Source of the DNA: Paracidovorax wautersii
GTDB taxonomy: Bacteria > Pseudomonadota > Gammaproteobacteria > Burkholderiales > Burkholderiaceae_C
DNA: 64,000 bases
Direction of reading: 5' to 3'
NCBI RefSeq assembly: GCF_031453675.1
Contig: NZ_JAVIZX010000001.1
Coordinates: 2,316,001-2,380,000, forward strand
Of the stretch, positions 11,547 to 21,107 are shown piece after piece. The position numbers and the translations under genes were made by a program. Below the pieces are notes generated by a model that saw only the letters and a list, made by a program, of their open reading frames with translations, was not told where the DNA came from and did no database searches. How positions within the stretch are numbered: the first letter of the stretch is position 1; every line of letters begins with the position of its first letter.

Positions 11547-12201
11547 CGGGCGGGCCCGCGGTGCCACCAGCGTCCGCCTTGGGAACGGTCTGGCCGGGCG
11601 TGTCGGTCGGCGCTTCGCCGGGCGGAATGTGCGGCAGCCGGTGGGCGATGCCCTTGTGGCAGTCGATGCAGGTCTTCTCCTTGTTCGCCAGGTAGGTCGA
11701 GTGCATGTTCTGCGCGCGCACGCTCTGTCGGGTGAAGTCCATCGAATCGTAGTTGTGGCAGTTGCGGCACTCCAGCGAGTCGTTGGCCTTGAGCCGTGCC
11801 CATTCGTGCTGTGCCAGTTCCAGCCGCTTGTCCTGGAACTTCTCCGGCGTGTTGATGGTGCCGAAAATCTTGCCCCACACCTCCTTGGAGGCCTGCATCT
11901 TGCGGGCCATCTTGTCGGTCCAGTTGTGCGGCACGTGACAGTCGGAGCACACCGCCCGCACGCCCGATCGGTTCGTGTAGTGGATGGTGCTCTTGAGCTC
12001 CGCGAAGACGTTGTCGCGCATCTCGTGGCAGCCGGTGCAGAACTTCTCGGTATTGGTCAGTTCCATGGCGGTGTTGAAGGCGCCCCAGAAGAGTACCCCG
12101 CCGATGAAACCGCCGATGGTCAGGAAGCCCAGGCTGAAGTGCACGCTGGGCCGGCGGATCACCAGCCAATAGCGCTTCAACAGGTTCAGAACTCGGGTCA
12201 C
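11533..12201 (-). CDS. napC: Tetrahaem quinol dehydrogenase NapC
   Basis: Membrane-anchored tetrahaem cytochrome of the NapC/NirT family that oxidises quinol and passes electrons to NapAB. The 222 residues have one N-terminal helix (about 24-44) and four CXXCH motifs starting at C55, C85, C145 and C178. The start is GTG. The 3' end overlaps ccmA. Its haem groups would be attached by the adjacent Ccm system. Confidence 0.97.
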   Translation of the reverse strand: MTRVLNLLKRYWLVIRRPSVHFSLGFLTIGGFIGGVLFWGAFNTAMELTNTEKFCTGCHEMRDNVFAELKSTIHYTNRSGVRAVCSDCHVPHNWTDKMARKMQASKEVWGKIFGTINTPEKFQDKRLELAQHEWARLKANDSLECRNCHNYDSMDFTRQSVRAQNMHSTYLANKEKTCIDCHKGIAHRLPHIPPGEAPTDTPGQTVPKADAGGTAGPPDAKS

Positions 12202-12226
12202 GTCGCCACCTCCGCCGTTCGGGCCG

Positions 12227-12712
12227 TCATTTCTGCCCCCCGCGCTTCTGCAGCTCGCGCTGGATCACGGTGTCCACGTCCTGGAAGGTGTTGTTCACGA
12301 TCGGGCGGGCATTTTCCTGAGACACGTGGCACTGCATGCAGAAGTAGCGCCGTGTGGAGACCTGGCCCAGCACGTTGCCGTCCCGGTCCATATAGTGGGT
12401 GATGCTCACGGGAATCGCCTGGGAGACGTCGGTCTTTCCCCGCGCATGGCAGTCCATGCACTTGTTGAAATTCTTGTCCACCTGGTAGCCGTCCACCCGA
12501 TGGGGAATCACCGGCGGCTGCATGGCGTAGTTGCGGGTGCGGCGCAGATCGTCGTTGACGGAATTGCCCAGCAGCGGCGGCTTGGTGGTTTCCAGGATGG
12601 GCGTCGGTCCGCGAGCGGCGTCGGTGAAGGTCCGCGACGGCTGCTGCTGCGCCCCGGCCACGCCGGCGGCCAGGCACAGCATGAGCACCATGGTTCTAAG
12701 CATCGATTTCAT
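12227..12712 (-). CDS. napB: Periplasmic nitrate reductase dihaem subunit NapB
   Basis: Small dihaem cytochrome c electron-transfer subunit that pairs with NapA. The 161 residues contain a Sec signal peptide (1-21, cleaved near AGA-QQ), two CXXCH sites (C85-H89 and C125-H129) and the conserved [11 protein letters not shown] and CMDCHARGK regions. It lies between napA and napC as is usual. Confidence 0.98.
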   Translation of the reverse strand: MKSMLRTMVLMLCLAAGVAGAQQQPSRTFTDAARGPTPILETTKPPLLGNSVNDDLRRTRNYAMQPPVIPHRVDGYQVDKNFNKCMDCHARGKTDVSQAIPVSITHYMDRDGNVLGQVSTRRYFCMQCHVSQENARPIVNNTFQDVDTVIQRELQKRGGQK

Positions 12713-12727
12713 TGCACAACTCCTGCG

Positions 12728-15217
12728 TCAGACCTTGGTGATCTTGATCGCGCACTTCTTGAAGTCCGTCTGCAGCGAGATCGGATCCGTTGCATCCAGG
12801 GTCACCTTGTTGATCAGCTGGCTGGCATCGAACCAGGGCACGAACACCAGCCCACGCGGCGGCTTGTTGCGGCCCCGGGTTTCCACGCGGGAACGCATGT
12901 GGCCGCGGCGGGAGGTGAGCTCCACCTCGCTGCCCCTGCGCAGGCCCAGCTCCTTGGCATCTTCCGGGTGCATGTAGCACAGCGCGTGCGGCACCGCCCG
13001 GTGCAGTTCGGGGACGCGGCGCGTCATCGATCCCGAATGCCAGTGCTCCAGGACGCGGCCGGTGGACAGCCAGAACGGGAAGTCCTTGTCCGGCGCCTCG
13101 GCGGGCGGCTCGTAGGGCAGGGCGAAGATGTTGGCCTTGTTGTCGGTGTTGCCGTAGAACTGGTAGCCGGTGCCGGCCTTCACATACGGATCCGAGCCTT
13201 CCCGGTAGCGCCACAGCGTTTCCTTGCCGTTGACGACCGGCCAGCGCAGGCCACGGGCCTGGTGGTAGTCATCGAAGGGTGCCAGGTCGTGGCCGTGGCC
13301 GCGGCCAAACGCGGCGTATTCCTCGAACAGGCCTTTCTGCGGATAGAAGCCGAACGCCTTCGCTTCGCTGTTCTCGTAATCGGGCGACACGTCCGCCAGC
13401 GGGAACTTGTCCACCTGGCCGTTGCGGTACAGCACCTCGTACAAGGTCTTGCCGCGCACCGACGGCTTCTTGGCGATCAGCTCCTCGGGCCAGACCTCCT
13501 CGATCTTGAAGCGCTTGGAGAACTCCATGAGCTGCCACAGGTCCGAGCGGGCTTCGCCCGGCGCGGTGACCAGCTGGTGCCAGAAGTGCGTGCGGCGCTC
13601 GGCATTGCCGTAGGCGCCTTCCTTTTCCACCCACATGGCCGTGGGCAGGATCAGGTCGGCCGCGACCGCGGTCACCGTGGGGTAGGCGTCCGAGACGACG
13701 ATGAAGTTGTCCGGGTTGCGGTAGCCCGCGTAGCCTTCATGCAGGTTGGCGCCGGCCTGCATGTTGTTGTTCACCATGACCCAGTAGGCATTGAGCTTGC
13801 CGTCCTTGAGCATGCGGTTCTGCAGCACGGCGTGGTAGCCGGGCTTTTCGGGGATCGTACCCTCGGGCAGCTTCCAGATGTGCTCCGCGTGCGCGCGGTG
13901 CTTGGGGTTGGTCACCACCATGTCGGCCGGCAGCCGGTGCGAGAACGTGCCCACCTCGCGCGCCGTGCCGCAGGCCGAAGGCTGGCCCGTGAGCGAGAAC
14001 GGGCTGTTGCCGGGCGTGGCGATCTTGCCGGTCAGCAGGTGGATGTTGTAGACGAGGTTGTTCGCCCAGGTGCCGCGGGTGTGCTGGTTGAAGCCCATGG
14101 TCCAGAACGACACGACCTTGACCTTGGGGTCGGCGTACAGCTCGGCCAGCGCCAGCAGGCGGTTCTTGGGCACGCCGGTCAGTTGGGCGGTGTACTCCAG
14201 GTCGTAAGTGGAGACGAACTTGGCGTATTCGTCGAACGTGATCGGCTTGGAACCGTTGGGGTCGCCCGCGTTCTTGGCGGCCACCTGCAGCGGGTGTTCT
14301 GGCCGCAGGCCGTAGCCGATGTCGGTGTTGCCGGCCTTGAAGTTGGTGTGCTTGTCCACGAACTCCTTGTTCACCCGGCCCGTGGAAATGATGTGGTGAG
14401 CGATGAAGTTCAGGATCGCCAGATCGGTCTGGGGCTTGAACGTCATCTGGATGTCGGCCAGCTCGTACGAACGGTGTTCGAACGTGGAGAGCACGGCCAC
14501 CTTCACGTTCGGGCCACTCAGGCGGCGGTCGGTCACGCGGGTCCACAGCACGGGGTGCATCTCGGCCATGTTGGAGCCCCACAGCACGAAGGCGGTGGCG
14601 GCTTCGATGTCGTCGTAGCAGCCCATCGGCTCGTCCATGCCGAAGGTGCGCATGAAACCGGTCACGGCCGAGGCCATGCAGTGGCGCGCGTTGGGGTCGA
14701 GGTTGTTGGAGCGGAAGCCGGCCTTCATCAGCTTGGAAGCGGCGTAGCCCTCCCAGACCGTCCATTGCCCGGAGCCGAACATGCCGACGGCCGTGGGGCC
14801 TTTCGCCTTGAGCGTCTTCTTGAACTGCTCGGCCATCACGTCGAAGGCCTTGTCCCACGACACGGGCTGGAACTCGCCGTCCTTGGCGTACTGGCCGTTC
14901 TTCATGCGCAGCAGCGGCTTGGTAAGCCGGTCTTCGCCGTACATGATCTTGGAGAGGAAGTAGCCCTTCACGCAGTTGAGGCCGCGGTTCACCTCGGCTT
15001 GCGGGTCGCCTTGCGTCGCCACCACGCGGTTGTCCTTCACCGCTACGGTCACGCCGCAACCGGTGCCGCAGAAGCGGCAGGGTGCCTTGGACCAGGTGAG
15101 CTTGGAGGCCTCGGCGGTGGCATTGCTGCCTTGCGCCTGGACGATGGGGATGCCGGCTACGGAACCCGCAGCGGCCGCGGCCGATTGCCGCACGAAATCA
15201 CGTCGGGTACTCGACAT
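12728..15217 (-). CDS. napA: Periplasmic nitrate reductase catalytic subunit NapA
   Basis: Molybdenum bis-MGD enzyme that reduces nitrate to nitrite in the periplasm. The 829-residue protein has a Tat signal (STRRDFVRQ followed by an Ala-rich segment), a 4Fe-4S site with C47, C50, C54 and C82, and the likely molybdenum ligand C180 in ARHCMAS. The Tat signal matches the need for a folded cofactor; NapD, encoded just upstream, is its chaperone. The frame overlaps the napD 3' end by 20 nt. Confidence 0.99.
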   Translation of the reverse strand: MSSTRRDFVRQSAAAAAGSVAGIPIVQAQGSNATAEASKLTWSKAPCRFCGTGCGVTVAVKDNRVVATQGDPQAEVNRGLNCVKGYFLSKIMYGEDRLTKPLLRMKNGQYAKDGEFQPVSWDKAFDVMAEQFKKTLKAKGPTAVGMFGSGQWTVWEGYAASKLMKAGFRSNNLDPNARHCMASAVTGFMRTFGMDEPMGCYDDIEAATAFVLWGSNMAEMHPVLWTRVTDRRLSGPNVKVAVLSTFEHRSYELADIQMTFKPQTDLAILNFIAHHIISTGRVNKEFVDKHTNFKAGNTDIGYGLRPEHPLQVAAKNAGDPNGSKPITFDEYAKFVSTYDLEYTAQLTGVPKNRLLALAELYADPKVKVVSFWTMGFNQHTRGTWANNLVYNIHLLTGKIATPGNSPFSLTGQPSACGTAREVGTFSHRLPADMVVTNPKHRAHAEHIWKLPEGTIPEKPGYHAVLQNRMLKDGKLNAYWVMVNNNMQAGANLHEGYAGYRNPDNFIVVSDAYPTVTAVAADLILPTAMWVEKEGAYGNAERRTHFWHQLVTAPGEARSDLWQLMEFSKRFKIEEVWPEELIAKKPSVRGKTLYEVLYRNGQVDKFPLADVSPDYENSEAKAFGFYPQKGLFEEYAAFGRGHGHDLAPFDDYHQARGLRWPVVNGKETLWRYREGSDPYVKAGTGYQFYGNTDNKANIFALPYEPPAEAPDKDFPFWLSTGRVLEHWHSGSMTRRVPELHRAVPHALCYMHPEDAKELGLRRGSEVELTSRRGHMRSRVETRGRNKPPRGLVFVPWFDASQLINKVTLDATDPISLQTDFKKCAIKITKV

Positions 15218-15485
15218 TCTTTATCTCCTTGTTCATGGCGTCGAGCGGCTCGGCGTGTTGGTACACCATTGCCACATTGATGACGCCGTCGGTGCGCTGG
15301 ATGGCCGAGACCTGATCCAGGATGGCGGAGGCCGAAGCAGCCTCCAGCGTGACGACGCGCTTGCCGTTGTCGTCTGCCCCGTGGATGCAGGCACCCGGCA
15401 AGGCGGAGATGGCTGCATCGGCACGGTCAGCGTGCCGGGGCTGTACCTGGACGACCAGGCTGGTGATGTGAACTTCTTCGGTCAT
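15198..15485 (-). CDS. napD: NapA maturation chaperone NapD
   Basis: Small cytoplasmic protein that binds the NapA Tat signal and prevents early export. The 95 residues begin with the family beta strand [12 protein letters not shown] and continue with a ferredoxin-like fold pattern; [12 protein letters not shown] is characteristic. It lies directly before napA and overlaps it. Confidence 0.95.
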   Translation of the reverse strand: MTEEVHITSLVVQVQPRHADRADAAISALPGACIHGADDNGKRVVTLEAASASAILDQVSAIQRTDGVINVAMVYQHAEPLDAMNKEIKNVEYPT

Positions 15486-15516
15486 GGCTGGCTTGCGGCT
15501 GGCGTCTGCGGGGGGT

Positions 15517-15693
15517 TCAGCTGCCGGGCGGGCCGGCGAACATCTGATAGAACCAGACCATGAAGCCGTAGCTGGCCACGGTCAGCACAGCCAGGACGGG
15601 AACCATGACGGCTGCCAGGAACACGAAGCTCCGCGCTTCTTCCTGGCGGGTCGACGGGCCAGTCGGTGGGGCATCGGGCGTGTTGCTGGACAT
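15517..15693 (-). CDS. napE: Nap system membrane protein NapE
   Basis: A 58-residue protein with one membrane helix (FVFLAAVMVPVLAVLTVASY followed by GFMVWFYQM), typical of NapE. The ATG at 15693 is preceded by AGGAGGAAAC, a strong ribosome-binding site, so the upstream in-frame extension is rejected. Function is unknown in the family; it is the first gene of the nap-ccm run. Confidence 0.92.
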   Translation of the reverse strand: MSSNTPDAPPTGPSTRQEEARSFVFLAAVMVPVLAVLTVASYGFMVWFYQMFAGPPGS

Positions 15694-15714
15694 GTTTCCT
15701 CCTGATGGAAATAA

Positions 15715-15776
15715 ATTGTAGGAGGCGGCCTCGGGCCGAAAATGACACACTGGCGGATCGCTTGACCAGGGTCAAG
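15715..15776 (-). promoter_or_regulatory. Candidate FNR-type box and -10 element upstream of napE
   Basis: The palindrome TTGACCAGGGTCAA at 15763-15776 fits the FNR/Dnr/CRP half-site spacing (5-4-5) but has C/G instead of T/A at the inner half-site base. A -10 match TACAAT (15720-15715) would put the start near 15708 and the box near -61. That is compatible with anaerobic activation; the start is inferred. Confidence 0.45.
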
Positions 15777-15960
15777 GAAAATGCACAACAACTGGTGAAA
15801 AGTGTTGTTTTGTGTTCTATGTTGGTGCGCCCTGCCCATAACGGTGCGTCGGCGGCCTGCGTGCAAACCAGATTTCTCGGGCGTTGCGTACTGTGGGAAC
15901 ATCCCCTGCTGCGCACGGGACGCCGGCATGGGGCCGGCAAGACCGTCCCATTGAGGTGCC

Positions 15961-16914
15961 ATGGAGCTGCGACAACTGCGGTATTTCGTCAGGGTGGTGG
16001 AACTTGGCTCGATGAGCCGGGCGGCCCTGGACCTGGAGGTGGTGCAGTCCGCCCTGAGCCAGCAGATCACCCGGCTGGAGGGAGAGCTGTCCACCCGGCT
16101 GCTGCACCGGACCCCGCGCGGCGTATCACCGACCGAGGCGGGCGCGGCGTTCTTTCGCGAGGCGCAGCTCACCCTGCGCCATGCCGACCAGGCCGTCCGT
16201 GCAGCGCAGCAGGCGCGGCTGTCGGGCAGCGTCACCATCGGGCTGGCGCCTACCACGTCCGGCGCGCTGGGCCTGCCGCTCATGCAGGCCATGCGCGCGC
16301 GTTACCCCGACGTGCGTCTGCACATGGTCGAAGGCATGTCCGGCCACCTGACGGCTATGCTGAATGCGCGCGAACTGGATGTGGCCGTGCTGTTCGATAC
16401 CCGGCTGCACCAGGTGCAGCAGACGGCCGGCGCGCGCCACTGGGCCATGTTTCCGCTGCTGGAGGAAGACCTGTTCCTGGTGCGCAGGTCGGCAGCCGGC
16501 GACCTGGCTCCGCAGGTGGCACTGGCCGATCTGGCGCAGGAACCGCTGATCCTGCCCACCGGCCCGCACGGGCTGCGCAGCACGCTGGATACAGCCTTCG
16601 CCAGCGCCGGCATTGCGCCGCGGGTGGTGCTGGAGGTGGATTCGCTGGCCATGGTGATGGCGGCGGTGGACGCCGGACTGGGATCGACCCTGCAGCCCTG
16701 GGCCGCACTGGGGCGCTATCCGGACGCGGCCACGCGCTTTCGGTGCGCGCAGCTCACCGGCGTGCCGGTGCGCCGGGTCAATCTGCTGTGCAGCCTGCCC
16801 GACGAAGAACTGTCCCCGGCAGCGCTGGCGGCGCGGCTGGTGCTGGCCGACTGCGCCCGCACGCTGGTCACGAGTGGGCGCTGGCCAGGTACGGCCTGGA
16901 TCGGCCGGCCGTAG
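15961..16914 (+). CDS. LysR-family regulator (TcuR/Nac-like)
   Basis: Transcription factor with an N-terminal winged helix (MELRQLRYFVRVVELGSMSR, recognition helix near QSALSQQI) and a C-terminal periplasmic-binding-like effector domain; 317 residues is standard. It most resembles the Nac/TcuR branch. It precedes tcuA in the same direction by about 420 bp and is divergent from napE. Because a T-N11-A palindrome lies before tcuA, control of the tricarballylate genes is the best guess. GAGGTG before the ATG serves as ribosome site. Confidence 0.85.
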   Translation: MELRQLRYFVRVVELGSMSRAALDLEVVQSALSQQITRLEGELSTRLLHRTPRGVSPTEAGAAFFREAQLTLRHADQAVRAAQQARLSGSVTIGLAPTTSGALGLPLMQAMRARYPDVRLHMVEGMSGHLTAMLNARELDVAVLFDTRLHQVQQTAGARHWAMFPLLEEDLFLVRRSAAGDLAPQVALADLAQEPLILPTGPHGLRSTLDTAFASAGIAPRVVLEVDSLAMVMAAVDAGLGSTLQPWAALGRYPDAATRFRCAQLTGVPVRRVNLLCSLPDEELSPAALAARLVLADCARTLVTSGRWPGTAWIGRP

Positions 16915-17207
16915 CCTCTGTTCAAAGTCTTTGAGGGGATCGGGTAGGCGTGCAATCGGGATGCGTGGTGGAGGGAATGCGGTGCATGGGCTCATGCCCA
17001 CGCCACTGCTAGAGGATCGTCGGCGACGTGTTCACCGGAGGCTTTTGAAGTAGCCATTTGTCTCGGGTTCAGACGCGGCCGGGCAGTCTGCAGCCTGCGC
17101 GGCTTGAGGAGAGGGCGTGCCGCGAGCTGGCTGAATGGAGCAAACGAACCGGGTCCGGCCAGAGCCGCGCCAGGCCGGCCTTTGCACCGCGCTCCCCCGC
17201 TCGCCGA

Positions 17208-17230
17208 GGGTATCGGGCTTCGTGATACCC
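17208..17230. promoter_or_regulatory. Candidate LysR-type operator upstream of tcuA
   Basis: Perfect inverted repeat GGGTATC-N9-GATACCC. Its centre fits ATC-N9-GAT and T-N11-A, the classic LysR-type regulator motif. It lies about 105 bp upstream of the tcuA start, which suits binding by the LysR protein encoded just upstream. Confidence 0.6.
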
Positions 17231-17235
17231 CCATG

Positions 17236-17265
17236 ACGCAGCCGCCCTGCACGGCAGGGCTGCGT
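17236..17265 (+). promoter_or_regulatory. GC-rich hairpin in tcuA leader
   Basis: ACGCAGCC and CCCTGC on the left pair with GCAGGG and CTGCGT on the right around a short loop, with one small bulge. No T-run follows, so it is not a simple terminator. It could be a leader structure or a second operator arm. Confidence 0.3.
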
Positions 17266-17333
17266 CTGCCTAGAGTCCTTCCTGTGCCGGAGGTGCGTCC
17301 GGCCGTTCCACGAGAAGAGACCCGAGGAGACCC

Positions 17334-18797
17334 ATGTTCGAAGAACCCGATGTGCTGGTCATCGGAGGCGGCAATGCCGCGCTGTGCGCCGCGCTGATGG
17401 CCCGCGAGGCCGGTGCCAGCGTGCTGCTGCTGGAGGCGGCCCCGCGCGCCTGGCGCGGCGGCAATTCGCAGCACACCCGCAACCTGCGCTGCATGCACGA
17501 CGCACCGCAGGACGTGCTGGTCGATGCCTACCCCGAGGAAGAGTTCTGGCAGGACTTGCTCAAGGTCACCGGCGGGCTCACCAACGAGCGGCTCGCGCGG
17601 CTGGTGGTGCGCCATTCGGCCCACTGCCGGCCCTGGATGCGCCGCCACGGCGTGCATTTCCAGCCGCCACTGTCGGGCGCCCTGCATGTGGCACGCACCA
17701 ATGCCTTCTTCATGGGCGGCGGCAAGGCGCTGGTGAACGCCTACTACCGCAGCGCCCAGGCGCTGGGCGTGCAGGTGCGCTATGAAGTGCCGGTGGAGCG
17801 CATCGAGATGGACGGCGGACGCTTCGTCGCAGCGCACTTGCAAGGGGGCGAGCGCATCGCGGCCAAGGCCTGCGTGCTGGCGGCCGGCGGCTTCGAGTCC
17901 AACCGCGACTGGCTGCGCGAGGCCTGGGGCCAGAACGAACGCGGCGAGTGGCCGTCGGACAACTTTCTGATCCGCGGCACGGCCTACAACCAGGGCGTGC
18001 TGCTGCGGCACCTGCTGGAAGACCACGGCGCCGACCGCATCGGCGACCCGACCCAGGCGCACATGGTGGCCATCGACGCGCGTGCGCCGCTGTACGACGG
18101 CGGCATCTGCACGCGCATCGACTGCGTGTCCCTCGGCGTGGTGGTCAACCGCGACGCGGAGCGCTTCTATGACGAGGGCGAGGACTTCTGGCCCAAGCGC
18201 TACGCCATCTGGGGGCGCCTGGTGGCGCAGCAGCCGGGGCAGATCGGCTATTCCATCATCGACAGCCAGGCCATCGGGCGGTTCATGCCGCCAGTCTTCC
18301 CCGGCGTGCGGGCCGACAGCCTGCCCGAGCTGGCGCAGAAGCTGGGCCTGAACGTGGACACCTTCCTGCGCACGCTGGACCGCTACAACGCCGCCTGCCG
18401 TGTCGGCACCTTCGACCACACGGCGCTGGACGACTGCCACACCGAGGGCGTGTCGCCCCCCAAGACCCACTGGGCCCGGCCCATCGACAAGGCGCCGTTC
18501 TATGGCTACGCGCTCAAGCCCGGCGTGACCTTCACCTACCTGGGCCTGGAGACCGACGACACCGCCGCGGTGCGCTTTGGCGGGGTGGCCAGCGCCAACC
18601 TGTTCGTCGCCGGCGAAATGATGGCCGGCAACGTGCTCGGCAAGGGCTACACCGCCGGCGTGGGCATGAGCATCGGCACGGCTTTTGGGCGCATTGCCGG
18701 CACCAATGCGGCTTTGGCATCAAAACAGGCCCCAGCGCAATCCCTGTCTGCGCTGGTAGCTATGGAAAAAGGAGTAGACGACCATGCAATCGCTTGA
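17334..18797 (+). CDS. tcuA: FAD-dependent tricarballylate dehydrogenase TcuA
   Basis: Oxidises tricarballylate to cis-aconitate, feeding the TCA cycle. The 487-residue flavoprotein has an N-terminal FAD motif ([19 protein letters not shown]), the fumarate reductase/succinate dehydrogenase flavoprotein fold, and the family HTRNLRCMH region. The last 25 or so codons run through a copy of the dispersed repeat (18718-18770), so its C-terminus differs from what the core family would have. It overlaps tcuB by 14 nt. The start ATG lies behind a GAGGAGACC sequence. Confidence 0.93.
   Translation: MFEEPDVLVIGGGNAALCAALMAREAGASVLLLEAAPRAWRGGNSQHTRNLRCMHDAPQDVLVDAYPEEEFWQDLLKVTGGLTNERLARLVVRHSAHCRPWMRRHGVHFQPPLSGALHVARTNAFFMGGGKALVNAYYRSAQALGVQVRYEVPVERIEMDGGRFVAAHLQGGERIAAKACVLAAGGFESNRDWLREAWGQNERGEWPSDNFLIRGTAYNQGVLLRHLLEDHGADRIGDPTQAHMVAIDARAPLYDGGICTRIDCVSLGVVVNRDAERFYDEGEDFWPKRYAIWGRLVAQQPGQIGYSIIDSQAIGRFMPPVFPGVRADSLPELAQKLGLNVDTFLRTLDRYNAACRVGTFDHTALDDCHTEGVSPPKTHWARPIDKAPFYGYALKPGVTFTYLGLETDDTAAVRFGGVASANLFVAGEMMAGNVLGKGYTAGVGMSIGTAFGRIAGTNAALASKQAPAQSLSALVAMEKGVDDHAIA
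18718..18770 (-). repeat. Dispersed 3'-flanking palindromic repeat, copy B (within tcuA end)
   Basis: Same plan as the other copies, minus orientation. A perfect 8-bp stem, CCAGCGCA with TGCGCTGG, surrounds a 9-nt loop; outer arms read ATAGCTACC and GGCCTGTTTTGATG. It lies inside the last codons of tcuA and ends just before the tcuB ribosome site. Confidence 0.75.
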
Positions 18798-20001
18798 GGC
18801 CCTGACGCGCGACGCCCAAGCCCTGGCCCGGGGCGAGCCCGTCGCCTTTGCTCCCGCGGGCGCTGCGGCCGCTTTCACCGGCCCGGCTCCCACCACGGCG
18901 GCCGAGGCCGAGGTGGCGCGCCAGCTGCAGATCTGCAACGCCTGCCGCTACTGCGAAGGCTTTTGCGCCGTGTTCCCTGCGATGACGCGCCGGCTGGAGT
19001 TTCCGAAGGCGGACGTGCATTTCCTGGCCAATCTCTGCCACAACTGCGGCGCCTGCCTGCACGCCTGCCAGTACGCGCCACCGCACGAGTTCGCGGTGAA
19101 CATTCCGCAGGCCATGGCAACCGTGCGCGTGCAGACCTACCACGACTACGCCTGGCCGCCCATGCTGGGCCGGCTCTACCACCGCAACGGCCTGGCGCTG
19201 TCGCTCGCCCTGGCCGGCGGGCTGTCGCTGTTCCTGCTGCTGGCCGTAGCGCTCAAGGGCACGCTGTGGAGCGCGCCGGGCAGCGACTTCTACGCCATCT
19301 TTCCGCACAACCTGCTGGTGGGCCTGTTCGCGCCGGTGTTCCTGTCCGCGGTGCTGGCGCTGGGGCTGGGCGTGCGGCGGTTCTGGCGCGACGTAGCGCC
19401 CGTGACCAGCGGTGCGCCGCTGTCGCCGCCCGCCACGGCCGAGGCCGCAGACGCGGTGCTGCGCCTCAAGTACCTGGACGGCGGCCATGGCCAGGGCTGC
19501 AACAACGAGGACGACGCCTATACCCAGGCCCGCCGCCGCTGCCACCACCTCACGTTCTACGGCTTCCTGCTGTGCTTTGCCGCCACCAGCGTGGCCACGC
19601 TCTACCACTATGCGCTGGGGCTCCCCGCGCCCTACGACCTGCCCAGCCTGCCCAAGCTGCTGGGCGTGGTGGGCGGCATCAGCCTGGCGCTGGGCACGGC
19701 AGGGCTGTGGCGCCTGAATCTGCGGCGCCACCCGCTGCAGGGCGACGCGGCGCAAAAGCCCATGGACCGCGGCTTCATCGCCCTGCTGTTCCTCACCGCC
19801 ACCAGTGGCCTGGCGCTGTGGCTGGTCCGCGGCACGCCGGCTCTGGCACTGCTGCTCTGCCTGCACCTGGGCGCGGTGATGGCGCTGTTCGCCACGCTCC
19901 CCTACGGCAAGTTCGCGCACGGCATCTTCCGCACGGCGGCGCTGCTGCGCCACGCCGTCGAGAAGCGGCAGCCATCCCCCATCGGCCTGGGGGCCGATTG
20001 A
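18784..20001 (+). CDS. tcuB: Tricarballylate utilisation protein TcuB
   Basis: Membrane iron-sulfur protein that reoxidises TcuA flavin and passes electrons to the quinone pool. The 405 residues have two 4Fe-4S sites (C51/C54/C57/C61 and C85/C88/C91/C95) followed by about six membrane helices (CitB/TcuB type, haem b likely). A ribosome site AGGAG lies before the ATG. It is translationally close to tcuA, as in the known tcuAB pair. Confidence 0.93.
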   Translation: MQSLEALTRDAQALARGEPVAFAPAGAAAAFTGPAPTTAAEAEVARQLQICNACRYCEGFCAVFPAMTRRLEFPKADVHFLANLCHNCGACLHACQYAPPHEFAVNIPQAMATVRVQTYHDYAWPPMLGRLYHRNGLALSLALAGGLSLFLLLAVALKGTLWSAPGSDFYAIFPHNLLVGLFAPVFLSAVLALGLGVRRFWRDVAPVTSGAPLSPPATAEAADAVLRLKYLDGGHGQGCNNEDDAYTQARRRCHHLTFYGFLLCFAATSVATLYHYALGLPAPYDLPSLPKLLGVVGGISLALGTAGLWRLNLRRHPLQGDAAQKPMDRGFIALLFLTATSGLALWLVRGTPALALLLCLHLGAVMALFATLPYGKFAHGIFRTAALLRHAVEKRQPSPIGLGAD

Positions 20002-20053
20002 CTCACGGTATCCCGCCATCACCACCCACAACAGAACCACAAGGAGACCTTCC

Positions 20054-21037
20054 ATGACCCCACGACTTTTGCTGCGCACCGTCGCGCTGGCCGCGTGTGC
20101 CTGCGCCGGCCTGTCGGGCGCCGCAGCCCATGCCCAGGACTTTCCGCCCAAGAAGCCCGTGACCCTGGTCGTCGGCTTCGCGCCCGGCGGGGCAGCCGAC
20201 GCGGCGGCGCGGCTCATCGCCAAGAAGCTGGGCGAGAACATCGGCCAGTCCGTGGTGGTGGACAACAAGGGCGGGGCCGGCGGCAACATCGCGCACCAGC
20301 AGGTCGCCGGTGCCGTGGCGGATGGCTCGGTGCTGCTCTTCGGATCGGTGGGTCCGCTCACCATCGCGCCCCATCTGATGAAGCTGAACTACGACCCGTT
20401 CAAGGACTTGGCACCGATCTCCGGCGGCGTGTACTTTCCGAACGTGCTGGTCGTGCACCAGGGCGTGGGTGTGAAGACGCTGGCCGAGTTCGTGCAGCTG
20501 TCGAAGAAAAAGCCGGGCAGCGTGGATTACGCGTCGACCGGCGCGGGCTCTGCATCGCATTTGGCAGGGGAGCTGTTCAACCAGCGCGCCGGCATCGACA
20601 TGGTGCACGTGCCGTACAAGGGCGGCGCCCCGGCGCTGCAGGACCTGCTGGGCGAACGCGTGGCGTCGTATTTCTCGGCGCCGCCTACAGCGCTTCCGCA
20701 CATCGAATCAGGTCGGCTCATCCCGCTCGCCACCACGGGCGTGACCCGCCCGGCCTACATGCCCCACATTCCCACCGTGGCCGAAGCCGGCTACCCGGGC
20801 TTCGAGGCGCTGAACTGGTATGCCTTCGTGGCGCCCGGCAAGACGACGGCCGGTGTCCTGGACCGCTGGAACCGGGAGATCGTCAAGGTGCTGAAGGATC
20901 CAGGAGTGGAGGAGGCGCTGACCAAGCACGGCCTGACGCCCCAGCCTACGACCCGGGCCGAGCTGACCGCCTTCATGAAGAAGGAGTCGGCACAGTGGGG
21001 CGCGATCATCAAGGAGCGCAAGTTGACGGCGGAATAG
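20054..21037 (+). CDS. Tricarboxylate-binding protein of the Bug/TctC family
   Basis: Periplasmic solute-binding protein for tripartite tricarboxylate transport. It has a signal peptide (1-27, cleaved after AHA) and the Bug-family landmarks VTLVVGFAPGGAADAAARL, VVVDNKGGAGG, HVPYKGGAPALQDLLG; 327 residues is standard. AAGGAGAC precedes the ATG. Position behind tcuAB suggests it binds tricarballylate or citrate. The membrane subunits TctA/TctB are not in the window, so it must use a distant permease. Confidence 0.92.
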   Translation: MTPRLLLRTVALAACACAGLSGAAAHAQDFPPKKPVTLVVGFAPGGAADAAARLIAKKLGENIGQSVVVDNKGGAGGNIAHQQVAGAVADGSVLLFGSVGPLTIAPHLMKLNYDPFKDLAPISGGVYFPNVLVVHQGVGVKTLAEFVQLSKKKPGSVDYASTGAGSASHLAGELFNQRAGIDMVHVPYKGGAPALQDLLGERVASYFSAPPTALPHIESGRLIPLATTGVTRPAYMPHIPTVAEAGYPGFEALNWYAFVAPGKTTAGVLDRWNREIVKVLKDPGVEEALTKHGLTPQPTTRAELTAFMKKESAQWGAIIKERKLTAE

Positions 21038-21107
21038 ACGGCGGGGAGAGCCGCGCCGCGCGGGCGGTGGCCGGCGCGCGCAGCACCCGCAGGCCCGCGA
21101 CCGTTGC

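Larger units (their letters stand above)
16915..17333 (+). other. Intergenic region before tcuA
   Basis: A 419-bp non-coding stretch. It holds an LTTR-type palindrome (17208-17230) and a GC-rich hairpin (17236-17265), described separately, and a plausible ribosome site just before tcuA. A long minus-strand frame crosses it but is the shadow of tcuA. I see no other gene. Confidence 0.6.

Noticed and set aside
12326..15280. A 984-codon frame antisense to napA/napB
   Set aside because: Same shadow effect; composition is biased (Val, Gly, His, Arg) without motifs, and it spans two real genes and their spacer.
16932..17056. Short minus-strand frame and a local GC hairpin after the LysR gene
   Set aside because: The 21-codon frame has no ribosome site, and the hairpin lacks a T-run.
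16992..18470. A long minus-strand frame covering the tcuA leader
   Set aside because: Shadow of tcuA; no ribosome site or recognisable motif.
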